Program-made: the position numbers and the translations under genes
Notes under the pieces: generated by a model
What the model was told of the DNA's origin: nothing
The model's input: only the letters and a program-made list of their open reading frames with translations
Database searches by the model: none
Shown here: piece by piece, positions 1 to 8,761 of the stretch
Layout: the number at the start of each line of letters is the position of its first letter
Position numbering within the stretch: position 1 is the first letter of the stretch
Origin: Porphyrobacter sp.
Lineage (GTDB): Bacteria; Pseudomonadota; Alphaproteobacteria; Sphingomonadales; Sphingomonadaceae
Direction of reading: 5' to 3'
NCBI GenBank assembly: GCA_013911835.1
Contig: JACESM010000005.1
Span: 1 to 37,453 of the forward strand
Length of the DNA: 37,453 bases

Positions 1-484
1 TCCTGAGCAGCATGCGCTTGCTGTCGATATCGCGCACCTTGAGCGCCGCGACCTCGCCGACGCGCAGACCCGCACCATAGGCGACCGACAATGCGGCCTG
101 ATGCTTGAGGCTGGTGGTCGCATCGAGCAGCCGCTTCACCTCGCTCTGGGTCAGCACCACCGGGATCTTGCGGGCGTGCGCGGTGCGGACCAGCTTGCGT
201 GCAAGATCGGGCCGGTCGAGGGTGTGGGTGAAGAGGAACCGCAGCGCCGCCACGATGCCGTTCATGGTCGGCGCCGGCACCCCGGCTTCCCGTTGCTCAA
301 TCTGGAACCGGCGGACATCCTCGGCGGTCGCAGTATGCGGCGAGCGCCCCAGCCAGGTCGCGAACCGCCCGACATCGCGCTGGTAGTTACGCTGCGTGTC
401 CGGTCCGAACCGGCGGATGGTCATATCCTCAATCAGCCGCTGGCGAAGCGGGCTGATCGGCCCAATCGCAATAATCTCGTTCAT
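1..484 (-). CDS. Tyrosine site-specific integrase, N-terminal part (cut by window edge)
   Basis: The reverse strand is open from an ATG at 484 to the window edge, giving about 161 residues with no stop. It begins MNEIIAIGPISPLRQRLIED and continues with MTIRRFGPDTQRNYQRDV, the SAM-like core-binding domain of phage-type tyrosine recombinases. It then enters the start of the catalytic domain with KIPVVLTQSEVKRLLDA and AALSVAYGAGLRVGEVAALK, which holds the first catalytic Arg (GLRVGE). The style is that of the small XerC/D-like integrases found beside IS91-family transposases in alphaproteobacteria. The remaining catalytic residues (HxxR, Tyr) lie outside the window. An alternative ATG at 424 would start at MTIRRF. 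Family is confident; the IS91 link is from memory. Confidence 0.88.
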   Translation of the reverse strand, partial: MNEIIAIGPISPLRQRLIEDMTIRRFGPDTQRNYQRDVGRFATWLGRSPHTATAEDVRRFQIEQREAGVPAPTMNGIVAALRFLFTHTLDRPDLARKLVRTAHARKIPVVLTQSEVKRLLDATTSLKHQAALSVAYGAGLRVGEVAALKVRDIDSKRMLLR

Positions 485-842
485 CGTTCGACTCCTTGGT
501 TGAAGGAGCCACAATCGTCTGCCTCTCTCGGATCAGGCGCTACGCCTGTCGTTCTACATCACCCTCGCCGCCAGCGACACTCCCGCGAAGCGGGTTCGTG
601 CATCGGCCCTGTTTCACCCATGATCCGCCGCGTGAATCTATGTCCGGTTTCAACGGTTGGTTCTGAGACCGGGAACGACGGCTCTGTTGGCGGCAGCAGC
701 CTGCCAAACCCTAACCGCAGCTATTGCAATTGGCATCCCGGAACCGGATTTTCCGGACACAAGCCAAAAGCGGTCACATTAACATAGCTTTGAATTATAT
801 TGTGATAGACCCTCGAAAATTCCAGCCTTGGCGAAGGTTGAA
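485..842. other. Intergenic stretch, probable end of the integrase-bearing element
   Basis: No convincing gene. The stretch holds short inverted repeats such as AGGCG-CTA-CGCCT near 535-547 and CCCGCGAAGCGGG near 582-594. These could belong to the terminus of the element carrying the integrase. Reading frames across it have no recognisable protein signature. The true element boundary cannot be placed without a second copy. Confidence 0.4.
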
Positions 843-1742
843 ATGTCCTCAAAGGCAAGAAGGCGATCATTCCTAACGTGGCGAACACGATTGGGCTGTA
901 TGGGGATGCTGGCTTTGATTGCCGGACTTACCGGCATCTGGGTTGTTGGTTCGGCAATGACTGGCGCGACCAACGCGTCGGTTGAACCTGCCCCCGCGCC
1001 CGCCACCGAAATCCGGTTGACGACATCGGATCAGGTCGAGATCGCTGCGAGTTACTGGAAGGCTGACGATTCCACCGCCCCGGCCATTCTCTTGTTGCAC
1101 GGCAACGGCGGCAATCGGCGAGATATGCTCGATATGGCAACGTGGTTGGCAGGCGAAGGCTATTCCGTGCTGTCCATCGATATGCGCGGACATGGCCAAT
1201 CCAGTCCACAAAGCAAAAGTTTCGGCTATCTTGAAGCCCGTGATGCCCATGCCGCACTCGCGTGGCTCAGGCAGCAGCACCCCGCGAGCAAGCTGGGGGC
1301 AATCGGTTTCTCTCTGGGCGGTGCGGCCAGCGTTCTTGGCGACAGAGGCCCTCTCGACGTCGACGCTCTTGTGATGATGTCGGTCTACCCTGACATTCGC
1401 ACGGCCATTTTCAATCGCATCGAAGCCGCCGTCGGGACCCTGCCGGCAGTGGCAATCGAACCGATGCTGAGCTATCAGTCCATTCCACGCTATGGAGTTG
1501 GACCGGATAAATTGTCTCCCCTCGCAGCCATGAACAAGGTTCGCGTTCCGGTCATGGTGGTTGGGGGAGAGCTCGACGCATACACTCCTCCCGCTGAGAT
1601 TGAAGCCATGTACCGGGCAGCACCGCCAGGAAGCGAGTGGTGGATACTGGAGGGCTTGGGACACGATGAAGTGGTTCGCGCTAATGACCCTGCGTTTCGT
1701 AAGAAGCTCGAGACCTATCTTGTTCGCAGTCTAGCACGATGA
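843..1742 (+). CDS. Alpha/beta hydrolase with N-terminal membrane anchor
   Basis: A 299-residue protein from ATG 843; a TTG at 828 would add five residues. Residues about 18-41 are hydrophobic after a basic N-terminus (KARRR), so the enzyme is probably tethered to the inner membrane with its domain outside, or carries an uncleaved signal. The hydrolase fold is shown by the oxyanion segment LLHGNGG, DMRGHGQS after strand 4, the nucleophile elbow GFSLGG (Ser157), the acid in GGELDAYTPP (Asp245) and the terminal His in GLGHDE (His274). This order and spacing fit the serine hydrolase triad of the BAAT/prolyl-oligopeptidase-like group. Substrate cannot be told. It stands alone between the integrase and higBA, so it may be cargo of the mobile element. 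Confidence 0.88.
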   Translation: MSSKARRRSFLTWRTRLGCMGMLALIAGLTGIWVVGSAMTGATNASVEPAPAPATEIRLTTSDQVEIAASYWKADDSTAPAILLLHGNGGNRRDMLDMATWLAGEGYSVLSIDMRGHGQSSPQSKSFGYLEARDAHAALAWLRQQHPASKLGAIGFSLGGAASVLGDRGPLDVDALVMMSVYPDIRTAIFNRIEAAVGTLPAVAIEPMLSYQSIPRYGVGPDKLSPLAAMNKVRVPVMVVGGELDAYTPPAEIEAMYRAAPPGSEWWILEGLGHDEVVRANDPAFRKKLETYLVRSLAR

Positions 1743-2045
1743 AGCGCGAGATGGTTGGGCTGGGTCCGCCCCTAGGGCGAAGGCACTGGGCATTGCGTAA
1801 GTCCTGATGACTCGTCCTCGCCGCGGGATGCACTGCATCACCTACGTACGGCCATGCCAATCGACGAGGTTGGCCCGGTGCGCGTAAGTCGGCTCTTGTC
1901 GAAAACCGACGTTTTGGCGATGCGGGGAGGAATAACGGCTTCGTCCCCAAGATCGGTTGTTGGTGCCGATGTTGTAGTTTGATGAACGAACGGAGGGTTT
2001 CAGGGGGCAGGTAATTGCCATTGAATGTCGGTTATGTTGGCGATG
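1743..2045. other. Intergenic stretch without a supported gene
   Basis: About 300 bases between the hydrolase and higA. Short open frames exist on both strands, but none shows a family motif, a good ribosome-binding site or codon bias like the neighbours. Nothing functional is called here. Confidence 0.5.
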
Positions 2046-2348
2046 TCAGGCAGCTGTTGCGAGTTTCTCGACCTTTATATCCTGCTCGTGCTTGCGAGCC
2101 TGGGCCAGTTCATAGGTCGTCTGCATCCGCAACAGCGTGTCGGCCTTGATGCCAAAGGCCTTCTCAAACCGGATAGCCATATCGGCAGACAGGTTCGAAT
2201 TGCCATTCAGCAAGGTGCTCAATGCCTGCCTCGATACACCAAAATGCTCGGCCAAAGCCGTCACGCTGACCTGCGCGGGCTCCACGATTTCCGTCTTCAG
2301 CCAGTCCCCCACGTGGACCGCGAGCGACGGGTGCATCTTAAGCGCCAT
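2046..2348 (-). CDS. higA: HigA-type antitoxin, XRE helix-turn-helix
   Basis: A 100-residue protein beginning MALKMHPSLAVHVGDWLKTE, the usual HigA opening (HPG/HPS then a short helix). A helix-turn-helix follows at residues about 28-54 (VTALAEHFGVSRQALSTLLN). The C-terminal helix LRMQTTYELAQARK is the normal HigA tail. It binds and neutralises the upstream HigB ribonuclease and represses the operon. The start overlaps the end of the toxin gene by 11 bases, so toxin-first order and translational coupling are clear, as expected for higBA. Confidence 0.92.
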   Translation of the reverse strand: MALKMHPSLAVHVGDWLKTEIVEPAQVSVTALAEHFGVSRQALSTLLNGNSNLSADMAIRFEKAFGIKADTLLRMQTTYELAQARKHEQDIKVEKLATAA

Positions 2349-2631
2349 GATAATCCTCCAGATCCATATCGATCAGCGCGCCTTCGTCATTCAAACCGAA
2401 GGTCATCCGCCAGTTTCTCGTAACCGTCATCGACCAGATCCCCTTCCGATCGCCTGTCAGCTCATGCAATCCGAAGTTCGGAGGCACCGACAGCTCCTCG
2501 AAGCTTTCCGCAGCGTCGATGAAGGCGAGCATCTTGCGCAGTCGCCCCGCATCTCCAACCAGGCCTTTGGCGTTACCCGTCTCGAAGAAGCGGCGCAGGC
2601 CCTTGTGCCTGATGCTCTCTATTTCCATCAT
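2338..2631 (-). CDS. higB: HigB-type toxin, RelE/ParE-superfamily mRNA interferase
   Basis: A 97-residue protein (MMEIESIRHKGLRRFFETGN). It carries RLRKMLAFIDAA and the HigB signature LHELTGDRKGIWSMTVTRNW followed by RMTFGLNDEGA, the beta-strand core that holds the ribosome-dependent RNase site. Two ATG codons lie in tandem (2631 and 2628); the second may be used. The antitoxin gene follows with an 11-base overlap. The pair probably stabilises the replicon. Length and order match the family exactly. Confidence 0.92.
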   Translation of the reverse strand: MMEIESIRHKGLRRFFETGNAKGLVGDAGRLRKMLAFIDAAESFEELSVPPNFGLHELTGDRKGIWSMTVTRNWRMTFGLNDEGALIDMDLEDYHGA

Positions 2632-2634
2632 GCG

Positions 2635-2682
2635 GGCTTAGCCCGGTGCCGCAGGACTGTCAAGTGTCGCGCGACACATGTC
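2635..2682 (-). promoter_or_regulatory. Candidate higBA promoter and palindromic operator
   Basis: A perfect 14-bp palindrome GTGTCGCGCGACAC lies at 2664-2677 directly upstream of higB. Next to it, on the reverse strand, a consensus -35 hexamer TTGACA occurs at 2663-2658. Seventeen bases on is a weak -10-like TAAGCC (2640-2635), which would place the transcript start almost on the toxin ATG. A HigA operator overlapping the promoter is the normal arrangement; the exact -10 is uncertain. Confidence 0.5.
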
Positions 2683-2742
2683 AAAGGTGAGAGGCGATGG
2701 GTCTATACTCGCGCTGGCCATTCCGGCCATCGGAGAACCATC

Positions 2743-2877
2743 ATGGGACATTCAGACCTCGACCCCGCTATTCATGATCGGAGCCCCTGGAACGCTGGGG
2801 AAAAAGTTGGTCCGAACATGCCTGTCTTGTCGACGAGTGATGTTCCCGCTGGTCAACGCATAGAGCAAGGCTGCACT
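2743..2877 (+). pseudogene. Possible remnant of a plasmid tyrosine-integrase N-terminus
   Basis: An ATG at 2743 opens a reading frame containing DRSPWNAGEKVGPNMPVL. This resembles the PWNxGxxVGxxxxL opening of a small integrase family common on proteobacterial plasmids. The similarity stops at once, and the frame runs into the antisense of the relaxase gene without the rest of the integrase. This is weak evidence from one short motif and could be chance. Confidence 0.25.
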
Positions 2878-2878
2878 T

Positions 2879-5833
2879 TCACATCTCCATCTCGAAGTCG
2901 TCGCCGATGTCGGGCTCCTCGCGTTCCACCTCATTCTCCCGCTGGGGCTCACGTTCCTTTTCAGGAGCGGGAAATTCCCTCGCCATCGCCTTTTCGAACA
3001 GTTCGGCCGGGCTTGGCGCATCGCGGACCGGGTTCTCCAGCAACTCGCCTGTTTTAGGGTCGAACGCCTCCCCGTCAGCGTCACTCAGTTCGGGCGCGAG
3101 ATCCATCGCGTGCGGGACACTGCCGCGGTGGCCCTCGATGCTGTCTCGAAGCGCGGCCTTGTCGTCGGTCACAAGAGTAAGCTCCTCTCGCGCCCGCGTC
3201 TCCAGAACATAGTGGAGGCTTTCGCTGTTGAGGAGCCGGTCACCGCTCGACATCACCGCGATAGCGCGATCGACCGTGATCCCCTGAGCACGGTGCATGT
3301 TGAGCACCGCCGCATGACCAATGTGCTCCCGCGCCGGATCGTCCGGGCCAAGAGCATATTGCCGCTCGCCATTCGCCAGGTGAAGCGTCTCTCCTTCGAT
3401 CGCAGTCACCACTGCCCGCGTCCCGTTGACGACACCGAGATCCTTGTCGGGCGTGGTGAACATCAGCCGGTCCCCTTCCCTCACCTCCGTCCGCCCGGGT
3501 ACAGCCAGGCTGACACCTGAGCCAGATGGAGGAAGCCCGCGCGGATCGAGCCAATATTCTTCGCCTCCCGACGTCAGCTGCACAAGATTGTCTTCAGGCG
3601 AGACGATGCCGATCTTGTACGAACCGCGATTGAGGCCCGCCTGATCCCGATACACCTCCAGCCTCATGCCTTCGGCCCAACTGCGGATGTTGCGCAATTC
3701 CTCCCGCGTGAGGTTCAGCCGGTCCAGCGTTTCGATGGAAAGCACCTGCGAGCCGAGTTCGCCGCGCGCTAGCAAGCCGTCGCGGACATGGTCGAGCACG
3801 GCTTCCCGCAGCACATGCCCCGATGTCAGCAACGCCGTCCGGTCCCGTTCATGTGGCGACAGGGACAGGTACAAGGCGGCCGCCGCTGCAGCCGGGTCTG
3901 CCCGTTCGATAACGCGCTCGCCCAGCACATCGAAGGTCTTGCCGAGATCCCCTTTCCGCGCATGTTCTACTGCTTCGCGTAGCGCAGGATCGAGCTGACG
4001 GCGATTTTCGGTCAAGGTCTCGGTCGGCACGCCGTGCTGTTGCATCAGGCTGAATGCGCGTCCTGCCTGGACCGGGTCGATCTGCCTTTCGTCCCCTACA
4101 AAGGCAAGCTTCAGCGCGCCTGCCTTGTCGGCCAGCTCGATCAACAGTGCTGCCTCGCGGGTCGAGACCATGGACGCCTCCTCGACGATGACGAGGCGGT
4201 CCTCAAAAAGCGCCCTTCCCCGCTCGCCTGGCGACATGCGCCCCGCCCTGTCGGCATGCGCGACCAGCACCGAGGCAAGCGTATGCGCATCGAGGCCGCT
4301 TTCGCGCATTTCGGCGACGAGCGAGGCCTGCGACGTAAGGAACAAGGGCGCGCGACCAACTTGTGCCGTGATCGCGGCCGCAAAGCTGAACAGGGTCGAC
4401 TTGCCGGTACCTGCATCGCCCTGAATGACCTGAATAGCATTATTACCGGATACCAGAGCCAGGATCGCGCCCTTCTGCTCGTCACTAAGCGCGAAACCGC
4501 GCTGCTGTTCCAGTGCGACAATCGCCTCTGTTGCCATGGTCCTATCGAGAAGCGCCACGCCGTTTCCAGCTCCTTCTCGAGCTGCCCGGATGATTGTTTG
4601 TTCGGTCTTGAGGAGATCTCGGGTGGTCAGCCGGTCGGCATGCTCGGTACCGGAACGGCCCCCAATCAGCACGCCTTCCCCAACCAGCGTATCGACCCGC
4701 CTTTCGATCTCACGAACGGTAGCCCCTTTTTCCGCGAACCCGAGCGCCGCCTTGAGGACATCCATCCGCTCAAAACTGGCCGACCGCTCGGCCAGATGCC
4801 GCACTCCAGCAGCTGTCGAGTAGGCAGCAGCCAGGTTGGCTCCAGTCCGTTGCCCGGAAGCGCCGACCATCAACGGTTCGGGCCGGGGTCCTAAGGCGCG
4901 GGTGATGCGCTCGATAAGCGCCTCACCCCATTCGCGCACGGCTGCGAGGATGGAGCGAGGTTGCGTCCGTTCCATGGCCTCCTTGATGACATCGGCAATC
5001 TCTGCACGAAACGGACCCTCCTTCTCCGCCCACTTCTGTCGGGCTGCATCACCAGAGCCGTGTTGCTTGGCATCGCGGGTGCGAACAGCGATGGCCTCCA
5101 TCGCCTTCGGCGAGGTTACGCCGAGTTCGTCCGCCTTTGCCTGGATGTGGGCCCTGCGTTCGCTGAATGCCTCAATGGCCGCGCGCGAAATGCCGGCAAT
5201 TTCGAACGATCCGTGCTTGCCTGTGATGCGCGTTTCGTATCCCAGTTGCGCCAGATTTGCCCTCAACTGGGCGTGATAAGCCGCCCCGATCACCGGTGCG
5301 TGCTGCCACAGTTTCACATTGTGCAATGCCCGCCATTCACCGTCCGCGCGCTGCGTCATATTGGCGACTGCGACGTGACTGTGCAGCTGCGGATCAAGGC
5401 TGCGGCTGAGGTCATGGTGGAAGCTTGCATGGACAAGATTGCCAGTCGCAATCTGCTCCGCGCCGCCCCTTCCCGCGCGGGCGAGAGCGAATCGTTCCTC
5501 CGCCCAGTTCATGGTGTCGCGAACCGCGTTTCGATGCGCCTCAATGACGCGCTCGTCGCCGCCGACAAGTGCTACAAGGGAAACCGATTTCGGCGCGCTG
5601 AAAGTGAGATCGGTACCCATGTTGCGCGCCCCGTCGGCTCCGCGTGCAAGCACATCGCCATTGGGCAAGATGCCGTCCACGACCCGCGCGAATGTCCCTG
5701 CCTCGACGGCACCCGCAAGACCAAGCGTGCCAGCGCCTTTGCCGCCCCATTCGGAGGGGCCTTCGTCCTGCGTATAGTAGTTATCCTGGGCGTAATATTC
5801 GGCGCTGGAGATCGCGGCGGGTGAGACGGTCAT
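2879..5833 (-). CDS. traA: MobF-type conjugative relaxase-helicase (TrwC/TraA-like)
   Basis: A 984-residue protein. The N-terminal relaxase domain (about 1-300) has the tyrosine cluster EYYAQDNYYTQ (residues 12-22) for DNA nicking. It also has the metal-binding three-His motif HHDLSRSLDPQLHSH (His140, His151, His153), and SAPKSVSL near residue 79. A RecD-like SF1 helicase domain follows with Walker A GDAGTGKST near residue 471 and Walker B-like VIVEEASM further on. The tail (about 930-984) is highly charged. The protein nicks oriT, stays bound to the 5' end and unwinds the plasmid for transfer. It is third in an overlapping three-gene operon (4-base ATGA overlap with the gene before). No coupling protein or type IV secretion gene is in this window, so self-transfer cannot be judged. 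Confidence 0.93.
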   Translation of the reverse strand: MTVSPAAISSAEYYAQDNYYTQDEGPSEWGGKGAGTLGLAGAVEAGTFARVVDGILPNGDVLARGADGARNMGTDLTFSAPKSVSLVALVGGDERVIEAHRNAVRDTMNWAEERFALARAGRGGAEQIATGNLVHASFHHDLSRSLDPQLHSHVAVANMTQRADGEWRALHNVKLWQHAPVIGAAYHAQLRANLAQLGYETRITGKHGSFEIAGISRAAIEAFSERRAHIQAKADELGVTSPKAMEAIAVRTRDAKQHGSGDAARQKWAEKEGPFRAEIADVIKEAMERTQPRSILAAVREWGEALIERITRALGPRPEPLMVGASGQRTGANLAAAYSTAAGVRHLAERSASFERMDVLKAALGFAEKGATVREIERRVDTLVGEGVLIGGRSGTEHADRLTTRDLLKTEQTIIRAAREGAGNGVALLDRTMATEAIVALEQQRGFALSDEQKGAILALVSGNNAIQVIQGDAGTGKSTLFSFAAAITAQVGRAPLFLTSQASLVAEMRESGLDAHTLASVLVAHADRAGRMSPGERGRALFEDRLVIVEEASMVSTREAALLIELADKAGALKLAFVGDERQIDPVQAGRAFSLMQQHGVPTETLTENRRQLDPALREAVEHARKGDLGKTFDVLGERVIERADPAAAAAALYLSLSPHERDRTALLTSGHVLREAVLDHVRDGLLARGELGSQVLSIETLDRLNLTREELRNIRSWAEGMRLEVYRDQAGLNRGSYKIGIVSPEDNLVQLTSGGEEYWLDPRGLPPSGSGVSLAVPGRTEVREGDRLMFTTPDKDLGVVNGTRAVVTAIEGETLHLANGERQYALGPDDPAREHIGHAAVLNMHRAQGITVDRAIAVMSSGDRLLNSESLHYVLETRAREELTLVTDDKAALRDSIEGHRGSVPHAMDLAPELSDADGEAFDPKTGELLENPVRDAPSPAELFEKAMAREFPAPEKEREPQRENEVEREEPDIGDDFEMEM

Positions 5834-6639
5834 TGCGCTGAATTCGCCGCGCTTATTGCGGCCGGATCATAGGTCAGCCGGCAGCTCGCAGGCTCGCTGG
5901 CGCGCGCCAGACGGTCGACACATGCGCTGAAGTTCCGAGTGAATTCTTCGCTCGATCCTAACAGGATTCTGGTCTGCAAAAGCGGGCGCCGAACGACCTC
6001 GTATTCAGAAGACAACTTGATCCCGGCGGGCAGCGCCGAGCTTTCGCCCACCAGTCGCGTCGCGACCCAGCGCGAAGGCGCGGTATCCGCAAACAGGAAT
6101 GCCAAGGCAGCAAGGGTCAAAAAGCAGCCCAACGCACCCGCTCCAACCATCCAGCGGTCGCGCAATTTGCCGCGTTGCAATTGACCGATCGCTGCCCGCG
6201 TAACACGATGCTCCGCGCCCTGATCGACGGCGCTTTCAAGCTTGGAAAAACGCGCATTCTGACGTGTCTCGAAGTCAGCGATCAGCTGCTTCAGAAGGTC
6301 GCGCAAATGGGCCGTGCCGCCAGTATTCGTGATCGTGGTTTTGAGGCCGTCGAACTCCTTCTTGAGCTGCCTCGGAATCGCCTGCGCGGTGGTGTTCAGC
6401 AGATGATTGAACTGACCGATGAAGCGGTCGAGCTCGCCGAAAAAATTATCGATCCGGTCGAGCGTGCGATCAGCCTTCAATCCCACCGCCCGCTCCGCGC
6501 GTCCGATGTTGGTTTTCAGCTCTTTTCGGACCGCCGCTTCGATCCATTCGGAAGCCGAAATTCCGCGCATTTTTGCCGCGCGCTCGATGTCATTTCGCAG
6601 GTCAGCGGACAGCCTTGGCCGGAAGTCGATTGTGCTCAT
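5830..6639 (-). CDS. Ribbon-helix-helix membrane protein of the mobilisation operon
   Basis: A 269-residue protein. Residues 1-45 look like an RHH DNA-binding segment (FRPRLSADLRNDIERAAKMRG, then ISASEWIEAAVRKEL). Residues about 50-160 are mostly helical and charged, likely coiled coil. Residues about 164-184 form one membrane span (WMVGAGALGCFLTLAALAFL), and the last 85 residues would lie in the periplasm with two Cys. It overlaps the relaxase gene by 4 bases and the preceding RHH gene by 4 bases. It probably links the oriT complex to the membrane. It recalls proteins seen next to traA on alphaproteobacterial plasmids (DUF6118-like), but that name is not certain. Confidence 0.78.
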   Translation of the reverse strand: MSTIDFRPRLSADLRNDIERAAKMRGISASEWIEAAVRKELKTNIGRAERAVGLKADRTLDRIDNFFGELDRFIGQFNHLLNTTAQAIPRQLKKEFDGLKTTITNTGGTAHLRDLLKQLIADFETRQNARFSKLESAVDQGAEHRVTRAAIGQLQRGKLRDRWMVGAGALGCFLTLAALAFLFADTAPSRWVATRLVGESSALPAGIKLSSEYEVVRRPLLQTRILLGSSEEFTRNFSACVDRLARASEPASCRLTYDPAAISAANSAQ

Positions 6640-6947
6640 TTGCCGGTCCTCGATTTGGCTTCGACAAGCATGCGTTCGGCCAGTTCGAACGACGCCTTCT
6701 GGACGTCGTGAAGCGACGTGCTTTTTGCCACCTTCGCAACGAGCTTGAGGACCTGCTCCTGGTTCGCGCGGACCTTGATCAACTGGTCCAGCAGTATCTC
6801 GTCGAATGGTTCAAGCTCTCCATGAAGTGCGCGCAGCAGTGTCTGCGAGACCCAGGCGCTACGCGACTCTCCGACGACAGATGCTTGGTGCTCGATTTTC
6901 GCCAATTGCTCGGTGGTGAGATAAATCGTGATCGGTACTTTTGCCAT
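6636..6947 (-). CDS. Small ribbon-helix-helix protein, oriT accessory factor (TrwA/MobC-like role)
   Basis: A 103-residue protein. The N-terminus KVPITIYLTTEQLAKIEHQA followed by SRSAWVSQTLLRAL is a typical RHH fold: a short strand, then two helices. The rest is amphipathic helix. It is the first gene of the relaxase operon and lies next to the inverted repeats proposed as oriT, so it probably binds oriT to help nicking and represses the operon, as TrwA does in R388. The fold is well supported; the role comes from context. Confidence 0.8.
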   Translation of the reverse strand: MAKVPITIYLTTEQLAKIEHQASVVGESRSAWVSQTLLRALHGELEPFDEILLDQLIKVRANQEQVLKLVAKVAKSTSLHDVQKASFELAERMLVEAKSRTGK

Positions 6948-7012
6948 CCAGTCCTCCTTTCAGGAGCGTAATGGAAAGGCAAAGCGTCACAAGCAAAATA
7001 CGCAGAGGGGGC

Positions 7013-7024
7013 GAGACTAGTCTC
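7013..7024. promoter_or_regulatory. Palindrome GAGACTAGTCTC upstream of the mobilisation operon
   Basis: A perfect 12-bp palindrome lies 65 bases upstream of the first mobilisation gene. Ten of its bases (GACTAGTCTC) recur at 15928-15937 beside the iterons. A shared plasmid regulator binding both the transfer and replication regions is a plausible reading. Confidence 0.4.
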
Positions 7025-7044
7025 ATGTTTTTATTGGTCTTTTT

Positions 7045-7124
7045 GCTCTGTGGACCACCTTGGACCACGCGGACCTGCACAGAGCAATGCGTGGTCCAGA
7101 TGCGTAAATAGCTGTAATAGCCCA
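7045..7124. other. Candidate origin of transfer (oriT)
   Basis: Two interleaved perfect inverted repeats lie just upstream of the relaxase operon. One is GCTCTGTG (7045-7052) with CACAGAGC (7078-7085). The other is TGGACCACGC (7061-7070) with GCGTGGTCCA (7089-7098). A further partial copy, TGGACCACC, sits at 7051-7059. Directly after them come TGCGTA (7101-7106) and ATAGCCCA (7117-7124), words that recall the nic region of R388, the MobF type plasmid, though with a different spacing. Position and repeats fit a MobF oriT; the nick site itself is not established. Confidence 0.5.
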
Positions 7125-7321
7125 ATTTTCCCCGCACCGGCGGGTGCATCGGGTGTGGAACTCAAACTGATCCCACCATTGTATATGTCGGAACCGAAGA
7201 TTTCCGTGCTTTCAGGTTGTAGGGCATTCCAGATGGGGCGACCCGCCGAAGGCGGCGCGGCAGAAAAGGGCCGTCTTTATTCGACGCTGCCGAGTGATTC
7301 GCGCAGCGGGGCCGCGGCTTA

Positions 7322-7663
7322 TCAGCTGTATTTGCACTCGCTCTGGAACAGGCTGGCAATCATTGCGAGCTGCTGGCGGCGGGCTTCCATGGAAGCTATG
7401 GCGCTTCTGCTGACATTTCCGTGATGCTTGTTGCGAACATCGTCGAACACAATGTCGGCTTGTCGAAATCTGATTGGCTCAAGCCACGAGCGCGATTGTA
7501 CGCGCTCTTGCAAATGCGCAATGAAATGCGGCCTTTCCTGTCCGGCGGCGGCGTTCAGGTCAGCGGGAAAATCGTCGCGCCGGGATCGACGATCCACTGC
7601 CCAAAGCATAGGGGAAATCTTTGCCCAAGCGACGATCTCCGGAAGGCCGACCACGAGGGTCAC
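7322..7663 (-). CDS. Small hypothetical protein, possibly secreted
   Basis: A 113-residue reading frame from a GTG at 7663. The open frame extends upstream without ATG and encodes KKLLLLVTLVVGLPEIVAWA, which looks like a signal peptide ending in an A-x-A-like cleavage region. The true start may therefore be further upstream at a rare codon, or the start may be broken. The mature part is mixed and charged with one Cys near the end. No family is recognised. It lies in the transfer region, where small exported proteins are common. Existence is uncertain. Confidence 0.35.
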   Translation of the reverse strand: MTLVVGLPEIVAWAKISPMLWAVDRRSRRDDFPADLNAAAGQERPHFIAHLQERVQSRSWLEPIRFRQADIVFDDVRNKHHGNVSRSAIASMEARRQQLAMIASLFQSECKYS

Positions 7664-8322
7664 GAGCAGCAGGAGTTTCTTGGTTGGCTGACCCGCCTCG
7701 AAAGCGACGATTTTTGCGGCCCCCCGCGCTAAACAAGAGCGCCAGAATCATCGAAGCCTGAACGATTTGACCCCAAAAAAAGGCGGCGCGCGCGACACCA
7801 ACCCTGCCCAACGAAGGGCGATCAAAGCGTCACCTGATTGCGCTTCCGCATTGTCCTGCGGAGGCTCCATGCCGGGGGGGCCTTACGCCAATAGGAGTTG
7901 AAGCGAAATTCAGCGCAATTCTTGAAGAATATCTTGCCTGCGGTCGCGTCACGGACAGGTTCCGGTCCACCTTGAAATTGCGCCACAATTGTTTGCCGTC
8001 TGTGGTGACAATTCAACGCTCCGCAAGGCGCCTCCAGATGTGTCTGGTCATATTCGCGAGACAGATCGCAATAAGGGGTTGGGGCTCCGCAATCTGTAAC
8101 GATTTCGGGACCGTTTGGTCGCCGCAGTTTGCCAGATCATGCATGGCTATATTGATCACGCAGGCATGCACATCCTGGATTAGGAAATCGGCAGAAAACG
8201 GACGGCTCCAAGCGGGCAATCCAGTCCCCCGCAAGGCTCGCTGCGTGTTCCTGAAGTGCCGCTCGACGGCGGTGCGGAGCGGGTCGCCAGTCCTTGCACC
8301 AAGGTCTAAAAATCTGGTGAGG
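7664..8322. other. Gene-poor stretch
   Basis: No supported gene. Several overlapping frames on both strands are open for 60-119 codons, but none has a known motif and none is clearly favoured. The region may be a decayed gene, given the broken signal-peptide-like frame at its left edge. Part of it (about 7990-8200) is less GC-rich than the surroundings. Confidence 0.45.
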
Positions 8323-8613
8323 TCACCCTGAAGCCAGCACGATGTTCTTCACGAAACGATAGGTCACCCCGATCCGCTTTTTCGCACTCTTCCTGCGCGC
8401 TTTGATGGCTGCCAGATGCCGGAGTGACTGGCGGCGCTCCCGGAACGCCTCGACCCGCCCCTGCCCCGCCGTTCCAATGCGACCCCAGTGTCGCTCGATG
8501 ACGTACCAACCGAACAGATCGCGCGACAGACTAAGCGTGTATTCGCGCGCGATATTGCGGTCGGAATCGATGGCCTGCCAGTGCCAGTTTTGGTCGAAGT
8601 TTTGCCGTGACAT
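8323..8613 (-). CDS. WGR-domain protein, stand-alone
   Basis: A 96-residue protein from ATG 8613 (MSRQNFDQNWHWQAID); upstream in-frame ATGs exist but their extension shows no similarity. It is almost entirely one WGR domain: EYTLSLSRDLFGWYVIERHW, then GRIGTAGQGRVEAF, with the name-giving W-G-R. A basic tail RRKSAKKRIG follows. WGR domains bind nucleic acid ends in PARPs and occur as small bacterial proteins of unknown role. The gene runs divergently from the nuclease gene at 8762, about 150 bases away. Confidence 0.8.
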   Translation of the reverse strand: MSRQNFDQNWHWQAIDSDRNIAREYTLSLSRDLFGWYVIERHWGRIGTAGQGRVEAFRERRQSLRHLAAIKARRKSAKKRIGVTYRFVKNIVLASG

Positions 8614-8761
8614 GTGCTGAGATTCGCGCATGCGCAGCATGCGGTCCAACGCGTTTCTTGAATCAGTGCAACGCCTGTGATTCACACTATCGATCAAAGG
8701 TTTTGTGCGACGAAAAATCGTGCACGACCGGAATTGTCGCAGCACGGGAGATAATGACTGA

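Noticed and set aside
101..787. A 228-codon forward frame at the left end
   Set aside because: It is antisense to the integrase, which has clear family motifs.
7972..8331. A forward open frame of 119 codons
   Set aside because: No motif, no convincing start, and it reads antisense to the 3' end of the WGR gene.
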